64,000 nt of DNA from assembly GCA_025355005.1 (NCBI GenBank), contig JANXLV010000351.1:1-64000 (forward strand), read 5' to 3'. Origin of the DNA: Myxococcales bacterium (GTDB lineage: Bacteria; Myxococcota_A; Polyangia; Polyangiales; Polyangiaceae). This document shows, one piece after another, positions 19,928 to 33,660 of this stretch (positions within the stretch are counted from its first letter, which is position 1; each line of letters opens with the position of its first letter). Under the pieces are notes generated by a model. The model saw nothing but the letters and a program-made list of their open reading frames with translations. It was not told where the DNA came from and searched no databases. Made by a program: the position numbers and the translations under genes.

Positions 19928-20296
19928 CTACTTCGCGGGCCCAGCCGGAAGTGCCTTCGCGGCGCGTCCGTAGAAGTACATCTTTCCGTCCTTCTGCTCG
20001 CCCTGCTCGTTGACGCCCCAGAGGGTGTCCGCGCCCACCTTGCACGCCTGATCTTTCAGTGTGCGCATGCAGTCCTCCTTGCTGATGTCGAGGCTGCATT
20101 TCGCAGAGACCGGGCCGATGTTGTCGGTGTGGCCCGGCGGCGCATCCCCGTACACCTTGATCTCGCAGCCAGGCGCGCGCGGCGGATACCCAGGGCCTTT
20201 GCCGTTCGCGGGAGCCGGGCCGCATGCACACAGAGTGAGCACGCCAAGGTGGATTGTGGCCCACACTGCGATCCTTGCGCTCATCTTGGAAGACAT
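19928..20296 (-). CDS. Small Cys-containing putative lipoprotein
   Basis: The protein has 122 residues, or 118 if the second ATG (20284) is used. The leader is short and ends LGVLTLCACG, with a Cys that could be lipidated. The mature part contains PGCEIKVYGDAPP, VSAKCSLD, DCMRTLKDQACKVGADTLWG and a C-terminal MYFYGRA. The CMRTLKDQACKxGADTLWG segment resembles the DUF4156-like group of envelope proteins, in which a helix with this pattern is conserved. I cannot assign a role. Confidence 0.55.
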   Translation of the reverse strand: MSSKMSARIAVWATIHLGVLTLCACGPAPANGKGPGYPPRAPGCEIKVYGDAPPGHTDNIGPVSAKCSLDISKEDCMRTLKDQACKVGADTLWGVNEQGEQKDGKMYFYGRAAKALPAGPAK

Positions 20297-20343
20297 CTCG
20301 GAAGACTATTGCATTCTGGCCCAGACTTGGGAGCCTTGATCTC

Positions 20344-21726
20344 ATGCGCTCCACCTCAGCCCGTACACGTGTTGGCCGCGGCACGATCACAGTCGTTGCG
20401 TCCGCGGCGTGGCTGGTCGCGACCACGGTGTTCTCTGCGTCGTGCGGTGACAGCAGCAGCAACAACACTGCCGACGACGCAGGCACGGAGGGCGGCACCG
20501 GCTTCGGTGGCGGCGGCGAAGGTGGCGGCGGGCAGTGCCAGGGCATCGGCTGCAACCGGGCCGCGTGCGGCGCAGGCCCGAAGACGACGATCACGGGGCA
20601 GGTCCTCGACCCGGCCGGCAAGAACCCGATCTACAACGCCATCATCTACATCCCGCAAGATCCGAGCGCCGCGCTCCCGCCGCTCGGCACTGGTGTGAGC
20701 TGCGACAAGTGCGGAGCGACCGCGCTCAATCCTGTCGTCAGCACGCTCACGGACGAGAACGGAAACTTCACGCTCACGGACGTGCCGTTCATGTCCGGCG
20801 TGCCCGTCGTGGTGCAGCTGGGCAAGTGGCGCCGCCGCGTGAGCATCGACGTGGGCGTGAAGTGCGGGGAGAACAAGCTCTCCGGCCCCGTGAAGCTCCC
20901 GTCCAAGGGGTCCGACGGCGACATGCCGCAGATCGCCGTCACCACGGGCGGCGCGGACTCGCTCGAATGTCTGCTGCTCAACATCGGCCTCGATCAGAGC
21001 GAGTTCGTCTACGGCAAGGGCGGCGCTGGCCACGTGCACATGTTCGCGGGCGCGGACGGCTTCAATGACAATGGCAAGATCCCGACTGCCGGCGACAACC
21101 TCTGGCAAGACAAAGCCAAGATGAGCGACTTCGACATCCTCGCGCTCTCGTGCGAGGACGGTGAGCACCCGGAGAACAAGAACAACCGCCAGGCCATGCA
21201 CGACTACATCGAGGCAGGCGGCCGCGTCTTCGCCACGCACTACCACTACGTGTGGTTCAAGGCGTCTCCGCAGTTCGACTTCACGAAGATCGCATCGTGG
21301 ACCGGCACGTACTCGACGGACGGCGACTACGCCGTGGATGAGACCTTCCCCAAGGGCAAGTCGTTCGCGAAGTGGCTCGTGAACACCGGCGCATCCAAGA
21401 CCGAAGGCACGCTGCCGCTCACGGGCGTCACGGCCAGCACGTCCACCGTGAGCATGCAGGCGCAGTCGTGGATCGCGCACGACGCGAGCAACGTGAAGTA
21501 CTTCTCCTTCAACGCGCCGATCGCAGCGAAGCCCGCGGACCAGTGCGGTCGCGTGGTGTTCGGCGATTTGCACGTGTCGAACAAGAGCGAGGCGTCGTTC
21601 CCGGGCGGCTGCTCACCCGCGCCAGGCACAGCGCTCACGCCGCAGCAGAAGGCGCTGGAGTTCCTCTTCTGGGATCTCTCGAGCTGCATCCAGAGCGACC
21701 TCGCGCCGCCCTCCGCGCCGAAGTAG
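20344..21726 (+). CDS. Carboxypeptidase-regulatory-like lipoprotein with amidotransferase-like core (paralog A)
   Basis: The 460-residue protein starts at ATG 20344. It has a signal ending FSASC, a Gly-rich linker, then a region TTITGQVLDPAGKNPIYNAIIY that matches a carboxypeptidase regulatory-like (CarboxypepD_reg) beta sandwich, with SCDKCG and TLTDENGNFTLTDVP. The second half contains FDILALSCEDG and YIEAGGRVFATHYHYVWF. These resemble the nucleophile and His regions of ThuA/class-I amidotransferase-like folds, but this is an inference from pattern. It is one of three related genes in a row and the most divergent; it points towards the other two, converging 29 bases away. Confidence 0.65.
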   Translation: MRSTSARTRVGRGTITVVASAAWLVATTVFSASCGDSSSNNTADDAGTEGGTGFGGGGEGGGGQCQGIGCNRAACGAGPKTTITGQVLDPAGKNPIYNAIIYIPQDPSAALPPLGTGVSCDKCGATALNPVVSTLTDENGNFTLTDVPFMSGVPVVVQLGKWRRRVSIDVGVKCGENKLSGPVKLPSKGSDGDMPQIAVTTGGADSLECLLLNIGLDQSEFVYGKGGAGHVHMFAGADGFNDNGKIPTAGDNLWQDKAKMSDFDILALSCEDGEHPENKNNRQAMHDYIEAGGRVFATHYHYVWFKASPQFDFTKIASWTGTYSTDGDYAVDETFPKGKSFAKWLVNTGASKTEGTLPLTGVTASTSTVSMQAQSWIAHDASNVKYFSFNAPIAAKPADQCGRVVFGDLHVSNKSEASFPGGCSPAPGTALTPQQKALEFLFWDLSSCIQSDLAPPSAPK

Positions 21727-21755
21727 AGATCACACGAAACGGCCTATTTCCCAGC

Positions 21756-23276
21756 TTACTTCACGCCGGGCGGCGGAGGTGCGGGCGGCTTCGTGTCGCT
21801 CTGCACGCACGACGAGAGATCGAACAGCAGGAACTCGAGCGCCTTCTCCTGCGCGCTCATGCCGGAGGTCGCGCAGCCGTCGGGCCACACGGCGCTGGGG
21901 CCGTCGGTCTTGCCGCCGATGGTGGCGCCGCCGACGTGGAGATCGCTGTAGACTGCACGTCCGCAGATCTTGTCGTCCGCCGCCCCGTACGGCAGGTTCA
22001 CCGTCATGTACGCGGTGTGATTGTTCATGGTCATCCATGTCGTGGCCGCTGCGGACGTGCTATCCACGTTGTACTTCGGCTGGCCGACGCTGATGTGCTT
22101 GGGCGTGGTGGAGGCGCCGACGTTGACGAGCCAGTCACGGAAAGCCTGGCCCTTCGGGAACGCGTCGTTCACGAGCGCGTCGGCCGGGTTCGGCGGGTCG
22201 GTGTTGCCACCAGTGCCATCGCCTGCCCAGTTCACACCTGCGGGAGCGAGGACAGGTTCACCGGAGAACCAGATGTAGTGCCAGTGCGTCGCGAATATGC
22301 GGCCGCCCGCAGCGCCGTACTGGTACATCGCGTCGTACGCTGACTGTCCCTTGTTCTGGACCTGGGGGGCGTTGGTGTTGGAGCCTTCGCAGGAGAGCAG
22401 CACCAGGTCGTATTTCATGAGCTGCGTGCTGTCCGCCCAGAACGTCTGAGCGCTGGGGAAGGCCTTGTTCGCGGACGCGGGATCGATGGTCGCGTCCTTC
22501 GCCACGGTCTCGTACTTGCCGGCGGACGTCCCAACGCCCTGGTAGAAATTGACGGCGCCGCCGCCGCCCGGGAGGGTGAACTCCTTCTCGTCGAGGCCGA
22601 GCTTCGAGCTGCGCAGGAAGCACTCGAGCGAGTCCGCGCCGCCGGTGGTGATCGCGATGAGCGGGATGTCGCCCTCTTGCTGGTTCTTCGGGAGGCGCGT
22701 GAGGTTCTTGTCCGTGAGCGGCGTGTCCACGCACTGCGCGACCGTCGGGATCTTGAGCTGCCGGCGCCACTTGCCGACCTGGATGATGACGGGGATGTCC
22801 GAGCCCACCGGCACGTCCGTGAGCGTGAACTTGCCCTGCGTGTCCGTGATCGCGGAGACGAGCGGGTCACCGGAGACGGAGCCGCAGCGATCGCAGCTCG
22901 CGCCGTGGACGATGGGCGCCACCTTGGCCGGATGGTTCGGGACGTAGACGAGCACGTTGTAGAGCGGCGTGTTGCCCGCGGGGTCGAACACCTGACCGCT
23001 GATCGTCGTGTGCCCGCCGCCGCTGCATGCGACCTGCTGCAGGCAGAGACCGTCGACGCAGGGAGGCAGGTTGTTTCCGCTGTCCGCCGCGCCGCCCTCT
23101 CCGCCGCCGAGGTGCGGGACGTTGCCGCCTTCGTCGTCGCCGCCAGCGTCGGTGCCGTTGGACGGATTGAACTGCGTATCCGGACCCGTCTCGTTGCCGC
23201 CACCGCACGCACCGACCCAGCAGGCCAGCGGCACCGCAAAAGCAAACGACCATGTCGCGAGTCTCGGCATCGTCAT
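21756..23276 (-). CDS. Carboxypeptidase-regulatory-like lipoprotein (paralog B)
   Basis: The 506-residue protein is close to paralog C and shares its whole layout. It has lipobox VGAC, a Gly/Asp linker, TTISGQVFDPAGNTPLYNVL with ASCDRCGSVSGDPLVSAITD, and GKWRRQLKIP. Then come TTGGADSLECFLRSSKLG, YDLVLLSCEGS, GGRIFATHWHYIWFSG and the final EFLLFDLSSCVQSD. Conserved cysteines in these segments suggest disulfides in an exported protein. ATG 23276 or the ATG two codons later may be the start. It lies 37 bases downstream of paralog C on the same strand, so the two are probably co-transcribed. The function is unknown. Confidence 0.65.
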   Translation of the reverse strand: MTMPRLATWSFAFAVPLACWVGACGGGNETGPDTQFNPSNGTDAGGDDEGGNVPHLGGGEGGAADSGNNLPPCVDGLCLQQVACSGGGHTTISGQVFDPAGNTPLYNVLVYVPNHPAKVAPIVHGASCDRCGSVSGDPLVSAITDTQGKFTLTDVPVGSDIPVIIQVGKWRRQLKIPTVAQCVDTPLTDKNLTRLPKNQQEGDIPLIAITTGGADSLECFLRSSKLGLDEKEFTLPGGGGAVNFYQGVGTSAGKYETVAKDATIDPASANKAFPSAQTFWADSTQLMKYDLVLLSCEGSNTNAPQVQNKGQSAYDAMYQYGAAGGRIFATHWHYIWFSGEPVLAPAGVNWAGDGTGGNTDPPNPADALVNDAFPKGQAFRDWLVNVGASTTPKHISVGQPKYNVDSTSAAATTWMTMNNHTAYMTVNLPYGAADDKICGRAVYSDLHVGGATIGGKTDGPSAVWPDGCATSGMSAQEKALEFLLFDLSSCVQSDTKPPAPPPPGVK

Positions 23277-23313
23277 GAGCTACATGCTCCCACGTTCGTG
23301 TTCGGGTGTCGTG

Positions 23314-24828
23314 TCACTTCACGCCGCCGCCACCGCCGGTCGGCGGAGGAACGGGGGGCTTCGTGTCGCTCTGCACGCAAGAGGAGAGATCGAAGAGGAG
23401 GAACTCGAGCGCCTTCTCCTGCGGCGTGAGGCCGCTGCTGGTGCAGCCGGTGGGCCACGGCTGACCGACCTTGTCCTTGCTCGCGCCGCCGACGTGGAGA
23501 TCGCTGAAGACCGCGCGTCCGCAGACCTTGTCGTCCGCCGCGCCGATCGGCGTGTTGGCAGTCATATACTCGACGACGTTGTGGCCGCCGCTCTGCGTGG
23601 ACACCCACTGCGTCGCTGCGGTCGTCACTGCCTGCACGTTGTCGCGCGGCGCGGAGATGCTCAGGTGGTTGACGGTCGGCGTCGCATTGACGTTCACGAG
23701 CCAGTCGCGGAACGCCTGCCCCTTCGGGAACGTGTCGTTGATGAGGCCGTCCGCGGGATCGCCCGGGTCGCCGTTGTCGGCGAACGTACCGGTCATCGCC
23801 ATGCTTGCCTGCTCGGAGAAGAAGCCGCGATGCCAGTGGGTCGCGAACATCCGACCGCCCATCGATGTGTACGCGTACATCGCGTCGTACGTGGTCTGGT
23901 TCTTGGTCTGCTGTTTCGTGATGCCGCCCGCGCCTTCGTAGAGGTTACCCTCGCACGAGAGCACCACCATGTCGTAGACCTTGAGGTTGTTCACGTCGTC
24001 CCAGAACGGATGGTCCGCAGCGGGGAATGCCACGCCGCCGTTCACGCCGGGCGCGTACTTCGCGCTGCCCGCGACGCCGCCGTAGAGGTTGACGCTGCCG
24101 CCGCCGCCCGGCTGCGTGAACTCCGCGTCGTCGAGGCCGACCTTGCTCGATCGGAGGAAGCACTCGAGGCTGTCCGCGCCGCCGGTGGTGAGCGCGATGA
24201 GCGGGATGTCGCCCTCCGCCTTGTTCTTCGGCAGGCGCGTCTGCGTGACGTCGGTGAGCGCAGTGTCCACGCACTTCGCGACGGTGGGGATCTTGATCTG
24301 CCGACGCCACTTGCCGACCTGGATGATCAGCGGGATGTCCTTGCCCACGGGCACGTCGGTGAGGGTGAAGTTGCCGTGCGTGTCGGTGATCGCAGAGACG
24401 AGCGGATCGCCGGAGACGGAGCCGCAGCGATCGCAGCTCGCGCCGTGCGTGATCGCAGCGACCTGCTCGGGGTGATTCGGAACGTAGACGAGCACGTTGT
24501 AGAGCGGCGTCGTGCCCGCGGGATTGAAGACCTGACCGCTGATCGTGGTGTGAGCGGTGCCCCCGCAAAAGACCTGCTGCGTGCAGAGGCCGGACACGCA
24601 CTGCGGTCCACTGTCCACGTTGCCGCCGCCGTTGCTTCCGCTGTCCGTGTGGTTGTTGCCGCCGAGGTGCGGGACCGAGCCGCCTTCATCACCACCATCG
24701 CTATCGCCCGTGAGCTGATCGGTGGTGCCGTTGAATGTGGATTCGTTTCCTCCACCGCACGCGACGATCCACGCGGTGACCGGGAGGGCAAGAACGAACG
24801 TCCACGTCGCGAGTCTCGGCATTCTCAT
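23314..24828 (-). CDS. Carboxypeptidase-regulatory-like lipoprotein (paralog C)
   Basis: The 504-residue protein starts with the same MPRLATW sequence as paralog B, has lipobox IVAC and the same domain order. The regulatory-like beta domain (TTISGQVFNPAGTTPLYNVL) is followed by the conserved TTGGADSLECFLRSSKVG block, then the amidotransferase-like core with YDMVVLSCEGN and GGRMFATHWHRGFFS, then EFLLFDLSSCVQSD near the C-terminus. It ends in a Pro/Gly tail. Paralogs B and C agree in most positions by eye, so this is a recent tandem duplication. It is the first gene of the pair; the space to gltB upstream holds its promoter. Confidence 0.65.
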   Translation of the reverse strand: MRMPRLATWTFVLALPVTAWIVACGGGNESTFNGTTDQLTGDSDGGDEGGSVPHLGGNNHTDSGSNGGGNVDSGPQCVSGLCTQQVFCGGTAHTTISGQVFNPAGTTPLYNVLVYVPNHPEQVAAITHGASCDRCGSVSGDPLVSAITDTHGNFTLTDVPVGKDIPLIIQVGKWRRQIKIPTVAKCVDTALTDVTQTRLPKNKAEGDIPLIALTTGGADSLECFLRSSKVGLDDAEFTQPGGGGSVNLYGGVAGSAKYAPGVNGGVAFPAADHPFWDDVNNLKVYDMVVLSCEGNLYEGAGGITKQQTKNQTTYDAMYAYTSMGGRMFATHWHRGFFSEQASMAMTGTFADNGDPGDPADGLINDTFPKGQAFRDWLVNVNATPTVNHLSISAPRDNVQAVTTAATQWVSTQSGGHNVVEYMTANTPIGAADDKVCGRAVFSDLHVGGASKDKVGQPWPTGCTSSGLTPQEKALEFLLFDLSSCVQSDTKPPVPPPTGGGGGVK

Positions 24829-25107
24829 CAGCGCATGCTCACTTTCTTCATCAGCGTCGGGCAGCCATCAGCTCGTGTTTGGCGACGAGCTCCCCTACTT
24901 GAAATCGTGTCACCGTCTCCTTCGCGCATCAAGTTGTTGATGGTGTGCTGACGCTGAAATCTTCTGCAAATCGTCGATGATTTTGCACACGTTGGCGCTA
25001 CGTGCATGCAGCCGCGGTGGGCCGCCTACACGTGGTTGCTTGGTGGTGGTGGGGCGCGCGGCAGCATCTGGCGCGTCGCGTCAGGGTCGGGGTATGCTCG
25101 CCTCGCA
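24829..25107. promoter_or_regulatory. Divergent region before gltB, with a hairpin
   Basis: This region is richer in A/T than its surroundings. An imperfect inverted repeat lies at 24965-24987: TGCAAATC, six bases, GATTTTGCA. It could be an operator for gltB or for the leftward lipoprotein pair. I see no clear sigma-70 boxes and no ORF with a ribosome site apart from an in-frame extension of gltB that lacks homology. Confidence 0.35.
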
Positions 25108-29622
<4,515 letters not shown>

Positions 29623-29623
29623 C

Positions 29624-31030
29624 ATGGGAGACCCGCGCGCGTTCCTCAAGGTGAAGCGGCACAAGTCGAAGGAGGCCCCAGCCCAGGAGCGCATCAAGAC
29701 CTGGCGCGAGTTCACCATAGAGCCGCCGCCGGAGGAGCTCCTGTCGCAGGCGTCGCGCTGCATGGACTGCGGCATTCCGTTCTGCCATCAGGGCTGCCCG
29801 CTGGGGAACCTGATTCCAGAGTGGAACGACCTGGTCTACCGCGGCGACATGGAGAGCGCGGCCGCGCGTCTGCTCGCCACGAACAACTTCCCGGAGATCA
29901 CCGGTCGCATCTGTCCCGCACCCTGCGAGGCATCGTGCGTGCTCAACCTGGACGGTGAGCCCGTCACCATCAAGGACATCGAGCGCGCGATCGCGCGGAG
30001 CCCGCGCGCGCACCCCAAGCTTGCTGCGATCGACATCACGCCCACGGGCCGCAAGGTCGCCATCGTGGGCTCCGGCCCCGCGGGGCTGGCGGCGGCCGAC
30101 GAGCTGCAGAAGCGCGGACACGCGGTCACCGTCTTCGAGCGCGACGCGCGAATCGGCGGGTTGCTCCGCTACGGAATCCCGGATTTCAAGCTGGAAAAGT
30201 GGCTCATCGACGATCGCGTGAACGAGCTCGCGGCGCGCGGCGTCACGTTCCGCACGCGCGTCGACGTGGGCAGCGACGTCACCAAGGACGACCTCTTCGC
30301 GTACGACGCGGTGCTCCTCGCCACAGGCTCGCGCGTGCCCCGGGATCTCGCCACACCCGGGCGTGAGCTCGTCGGCGTTCACTACGCCATGGACTTTCTC
30401 TCGCAGCAGAACGATCGCGTCGCCGGCGTGAGTGTGCCCAAGGATCGTGAGCTCCTCGCAACCGGCAAGCGCGTGGTCGTCATCGGCGGCGGTGACACTG
30501 GCTCTGACTGCGTGGGCACCTCGATCCGTCAGGGCGCGCTCTCGGTGATGCAGCTGGAGCTCATGCCACGGCCGAGCCTCACGCGCATGCCGGAGAACCC
30601 GTGGCCCGAGTGGCCGCTGGTCTTCCGGACGTCGTCATCGCAGGAAGAGGGTTGCGAACGCGACTTCGGAGTGATGACCACGGGCTTCGTGGCTTCTGCG
30701 GATGGACACACGCTCGCCGGTTTGTCTGCGGTGCGCGCGGAGCTCCGCGGCGGAAAGATCACGCCGCAGCCGGGGACGGACCTCTCCATTCCCACGGAGC
30801 TCTGCCTCTTGTGCATGGGTTTCACCGGCCCCGAGCGCGGTCTACCGGAGCTGCTCGGGCTCACGCTGGATGCACGCGGCAACGTACCAACCGACGCGAC
30901 GGGCCGCACGAGCGTGCCGAAGGTCTTCGCCACTGGCGACGCGTCGCGCGGTCAGTCGCTCGTGGTCTGGGCGATCGCAGATGGTCGTCGCGCCGCCGAA
31001 GGCATTCACGCGGCGCTCCGGGGCTCGTGA
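29624..31030 (+). CDS. gltD: Glutamate synthase small subunit
   Basis: This 468-residue protein supplies electrons from NADPH to GltB. The N-terminus carries cysteines for two 4Fe-4S clusters (RCMDCGIPFCHQGCPLGN and GRICPAPCEASCVLN). A first dinucleotide fold for FAD follows at VAIVGSGPAGLAAADEL (about 145-161), and a second for NADPH at VVVIGGGDTGSDCVGT (about 284-299). The C-terminal VFATGDASRGQSLVVWAIADGR is the usual FAD-contacting end. The length is normal. The stop overlaps the GTG start of an unrelated lipoprotein gene (GTGA), so translation continues into two envelope genes, which is unusual for gltBD. Confidence 0.95.
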   Translation: MGDPRAFLKVKRHKSKEAPAQERIKTWREFTIEPPPEELLSQASRCMDCGIPFCHQGCPLGNLIPEWNDLVYRGDMESAAARLLATNNFPEITGRICPAPCEASCVLNLDGEPVTIKDIERAIARSPRAHPKLAAIDITPTGRKVAIVGSGPAGLAAADELQKRGHAVTVFERDARIGGLLRYGIPDFKLEKWLIDDRVNELAARGVTFRTRVDVGSDVTKDDLFAYDAVLLATGSRVPRDLATPGRELVGVHYAMDFLSQQNDRVAGVSVPKDRELLATGKRVVVIGGGDTGSDCVGTSIRQGALSVMQLELMPRPSLTRMPENPWPEWPLVFRTSSSQEEGCERDFGVMTTGFVASADGHTLAGLSAVRAELRGGKITPQPGTDLSIPTELCLLCMGFTGPERGLPELLGLTLDARGNVPTDATGRTSVPKVFATGDASRGQSLVVWAIADGRRAAEGIHAALRGS

Positions 31031-32364
31031 ACACGCCGCAGCTGCGCCGTGCGGTCGTGCATCTGTGCGCTCTTACCGCTGCCGTCGGTGTGGCGTGGTC
31101 GCTGCCTCTTGCACAGCTCGGATGCACGCACTTCAAGGAGCCGTGTCATCTGTCGAACGAGGTGACGCTCTTCTCGGACCCTGGCCTGGACGGCCTCTCG
31201 GGAACGCTCCTCGAAGGACCCGATGGCGGGACGATCCTTCGCTTCATCACCTACAAGACGGCGTCGGCGGATGCAGGCGCGGAGGCTTCGGATGTCGCGG
31301 ACGCGGGCGCGGGCGCGAGCGGGCTCGGAGGCTTCGGCACCGTGTCGCTTTCTTCGCCCATACCGAGCCAGGTGGACATCGTTCTCTCTGCCGTCACGCC
31401 CGGCGCGTTCATCCGCAAGACGTTCGGCGCGCCCATGGAGCTTCAGGCGCGTGCGGGCAGCACGACGGACATAGCTGCAACCTACACGGGTCAGGCGGTG
31501 CTCTTCTCCTGGGTCGAGCAGAGCACGCATACCGACGCGAACGGCCTGGTCCACAACGGCGCCGCGCTTCGATATGCAGTCTCGAACGGCGGGGCCTCGT
31601 TGCCCGCAGCGCTCGCGCGCGGGTGCGATGGTTGTACTATACATGCAACGGCGATCGCCACGCACGGCGCCACGTTCCTCTTCTACTCGGGTGTGCAGGA
31701 GGGCAAGAGCAAGCCCTTCGGCGGCGTGGTGCGCATGGACCCGCCCGGCGTGACCGTGGAGCACATCCCGGTGCCGAGCTGGTTCATCTCTCCGGCCGTG
31801 CCTCCGCGCCTGTCATTGTCGAACGGGAAGCTCCTCGCGCGCCTCAGCACGGGCTCGTACGTGGTGCGCGACGACCTCGCGCTCCAGATCGGGCCGTTCG
31901 TGCCCAAGGGCTCGGCGGTCGCGTTCGTCTACGGCGACGGCGACCCATATGGTGCATGGTTGGAGACGCCAGGTACCAGCGCGTCCAGTGACGGTGGCGC
32001 CGTGTTCGGTGATCTGGGCTTCGACGACCTGGGCAGCAGCGGCGGTCAAGACCTCATGCTCGGGCGCTACTCGGCCGGCGGCACGGCCACACGCATCAGC
32101 ACCGCGTCGAACGTGCTCGGCGTGGTGCGCGGAGAGGGCACGTTCGGCGTCGCATTCGCTTCAGGTGTGCGCGAATACTTCGCGCTCACGGGCGCGGACG
32201 GTGAAAAGGTCGGCGGCGACGTGGACATCGGCGGAACGCTCGCGACCTCCCTGGAAGCCGGAGGCGGACGTCGCGTCATGCGCTCCGTGCACGGACCGGC
32301 GACGTTCTCGATCGTCGGGTTGTCCGGTAGCGCGCTGCTCTCGCGCGAGGTCACCTGTGACTAG
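31027..32364 (+). CDS. Lipoprotein with beta-propeller-like C-terminus, coupled to gltD
   Basis: The 445-residue protein starts at GTG 31027, overlapping the gltD stop by four bases. It has a lipoprotein signal (LPLAQLGC, Cys near residue 27), an Asp/Ala-rich insertion near 75-95 and a long beta-rich body. Repeated strand patterns there (for example AATYTGQAVLFSWVEQS, AIATHGATFLFYSGVQEG and FGVAFASGVREYFAL) look like propeller blades. It resembles in style the C-terminal part of the GYF-domain protein at 12661. I recognise no family or active site. Its end overlaps the next gene by eight bases. Confidence 0.6.
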   Translation: MNTPQLRRAVVHLCALTAAVGVAWSLPLAQLGCTHFKEPCHLSNEVTLFSDPGLDGLSGTLLEGPDGGTILRFITYKTASADAGAEASDVADAGAGASGLGGFGTVSLSSPIPSQVDIVLSAVTPGAFIRKTFGAPMELQARAGSTTDIAATYTGQAVLFSWVEQSTHTDANGLVHNGAALRYAVSNGGASLPAALARGCDGCTIHATAIATHGATFLFYSGVQEGKSKPFGGVVRMDPPGVTVEHIPVPSWFISPAVPPRLSLSNGKLLARLSTGSYVVRDDLALQIGPFVPKGSAVAFVYGDGDPYGAWLETPGTSASSDGGAVFGDLGFDDLGSSGGQDLMLGRYSAGGTATRISTASNVLGVVRGEGTFGVAFASGVREYFALTGADGEKVGGDVDIGGTLATSLEAGGGRRVMRSVHGPATFSIVGLSGSALLSREVTCD

Positions 32365-33655
32365 GTGGCTGCGCGCCGCGATCGTGACCATGGGCGCGCT
32401 CGCACTCGGCACCGTGTCAGGCGTTGCGCGTGCAGGCGAAGCCGCCGAGCTGTCGCTCCCGACGGAGCTCGTGGTCGCTGCGGACCCGAAGCTCTCGATG
32501 GATGTGGGCATCATCACGCTTCGTAGCCTCAGCCTGTTCGCGTTCCAGTACGAGCTCGCCCTGCCTGACGCCAAGCTCCGCGGACGCCCGCGCGCCACCT
32601 TCGCGCTCAACATGTTGGGACGTCTTGCAGAAGAGGTGTTCATCGCAGCGCCGCTCGTCGAAGCGGAGGTCGGCGCGATCCATGAGGTCTTCGGTCACGG
32701 CGCGCGCGGTCGCGAGCTCAGGCTAGAGCCCGTCTACCAGTTCTCACTGCCGCAGCCGTATCGGGCGATCTTCTCGCCGGACGATCACGGGGACCACTCC
32801 GCGTTCACGCAGTTCCAGGCCACGCATCCGGCGCAGCAGGATCGCGATCTCGCGACCTCGCTCGCGGGCATCGAGGCAAACCTTCGCACGGCGCACCTGG
32901 TCCAGGCGGACATGGTGAAGCACGACGGCGTGGTGCATCACGCGGACCTGCTCGCATACTTCGGCAAGCTCGTCTATTCGTCATCGGTCTACGACGCCCG
33001 CATCCTGTCGAAGAACGGCTTCGACGGAGGCAATGACGCCTCCGCCTTCGTGACGCTGCTCGCGGACCGCTTCAATCGATTTCGGCCGGAGGAGCGCACG
33101 TCCGTCGCGAAAAGGTTGCAGACTGCATATATCTGGAACCTGATGGACCCAACGCTAGGTCTCGCTGCCTACGCGACCGTGCGTCGCGTGGTCCTGGGCG
33201 ATCGCTACGTGCAAGCGCCCCTGCCGCACATCCTTGGCGCGACGGTCTACGCGGCGCCGCGCTTCAACCTGAGCCCGTTTGGGGCCGAGCACTACATCGA
33301 CGTCTTCATGGCCAGGAACGGCGCGCTCGTGGATGTCTACGGCCGCGTCGGCTCCAGCGGTCTGGCATCGTACACGGGCAGCGGCGTCCACCTGACGGAC
33401 GTCACGGTCTCGCGCCGCGTGCGACTGGGCGCGGAGCTCGATCTATGGAGCCAACCGGAGACGCTCCTCGACGTGCGAAACGCCTACGTGCGCCCGCAGC
33501 TGTTCGGCGCAAGCGGCGGCGTTACCGGTGACGTGCGCATCGGCGCCGGCTTCGGTGTGATGGGCAAGCTCGCCTACAAGAGCGCGGGCTACCTCCAGGG
33601 CCAACCGCTGGACGAAGGTCTCTACGGCTACGCCGGCCTCACCTACAGGCCGTAG
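32357..33655 (+). CDS. Secreted protein with HExxGH motif, possible metallopeptidase
   Basis: The 432-residue protein starts at GTG 32357, eight bases inside the preceding gene. It has a Sec signal ending SGVARA-GE. The helix with AEVGAIHEVFGHGARGRE contains His109-Glu110-x-x-Gly-His114, an HExxGH arrangement known from M49 dipeptidyl-peptidase III. Glu173 in SLAGIEANLRTAHL is a candidate third ligand. The C-terminal half is rich in beta strands with alternating aromatic residues and ends in YGYAGLTYRP; such an aromatic end is typical of outer-membrane beta-barrels. I cannot assign a family; membrane-barrel and peptidase readings could both apply. It is the last gene of a run of four that begins with gltB. 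Confidence 0.55.
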   Translation: MTRWLRAAIVTMGALALGTVSGVARAGEAAELSLPTELVVAADPKLSMDVGIITLRSLSLFAFQYELALPDAKLRGRPRATFALNMLGRLAEEVFIAAPLVEAEVGAIHEVFGHGARGRELRLEPVYQFSLPQPYRAIFSPDDHGDHSAFTQFQATHPAQQDRDLATSLAGIEANLRTAHLVQADMVKHDGVVHHADLLAYFGKLVYSSSVYDARILSKNGFDGGNDASAFVTLLADRFNRFRPEERTSVAKRLQTAYIWNLMDPTLGLAAYATVRRVVLGDRYVQAPLPHILGATVYAAPRFNLSPFGAEHYIDVFMARNGALVDVYGRVGSSGLASYTGSGVHLTDVTVSRRVRLGAELDLWSQPETLLDVRNAYVRPQLFGASGGVTGDVRIGAGFGVMGKLAYKSAGYLQGQPLDEGLYGYAGLTYRP

Positions 33656-33660
33656 CGCGC

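Noticed and set aside
23878-23889. Perfect palindrome TGTACGCGTACA considered as an operator
   Set aside because: It lies inside the coding part of paralog C, is explained by Tyr-Ala-Tyr codons, and the symmetric version is not repeated elsewhere.
25006-25107. N-terminal extension of gltB from ATG 25006
   Set aside because: The extra 34 residues have no similarity to glutamate synthase and would place the nucleophilic Cys far from the N-terminus; GTG 25108 fits the family.
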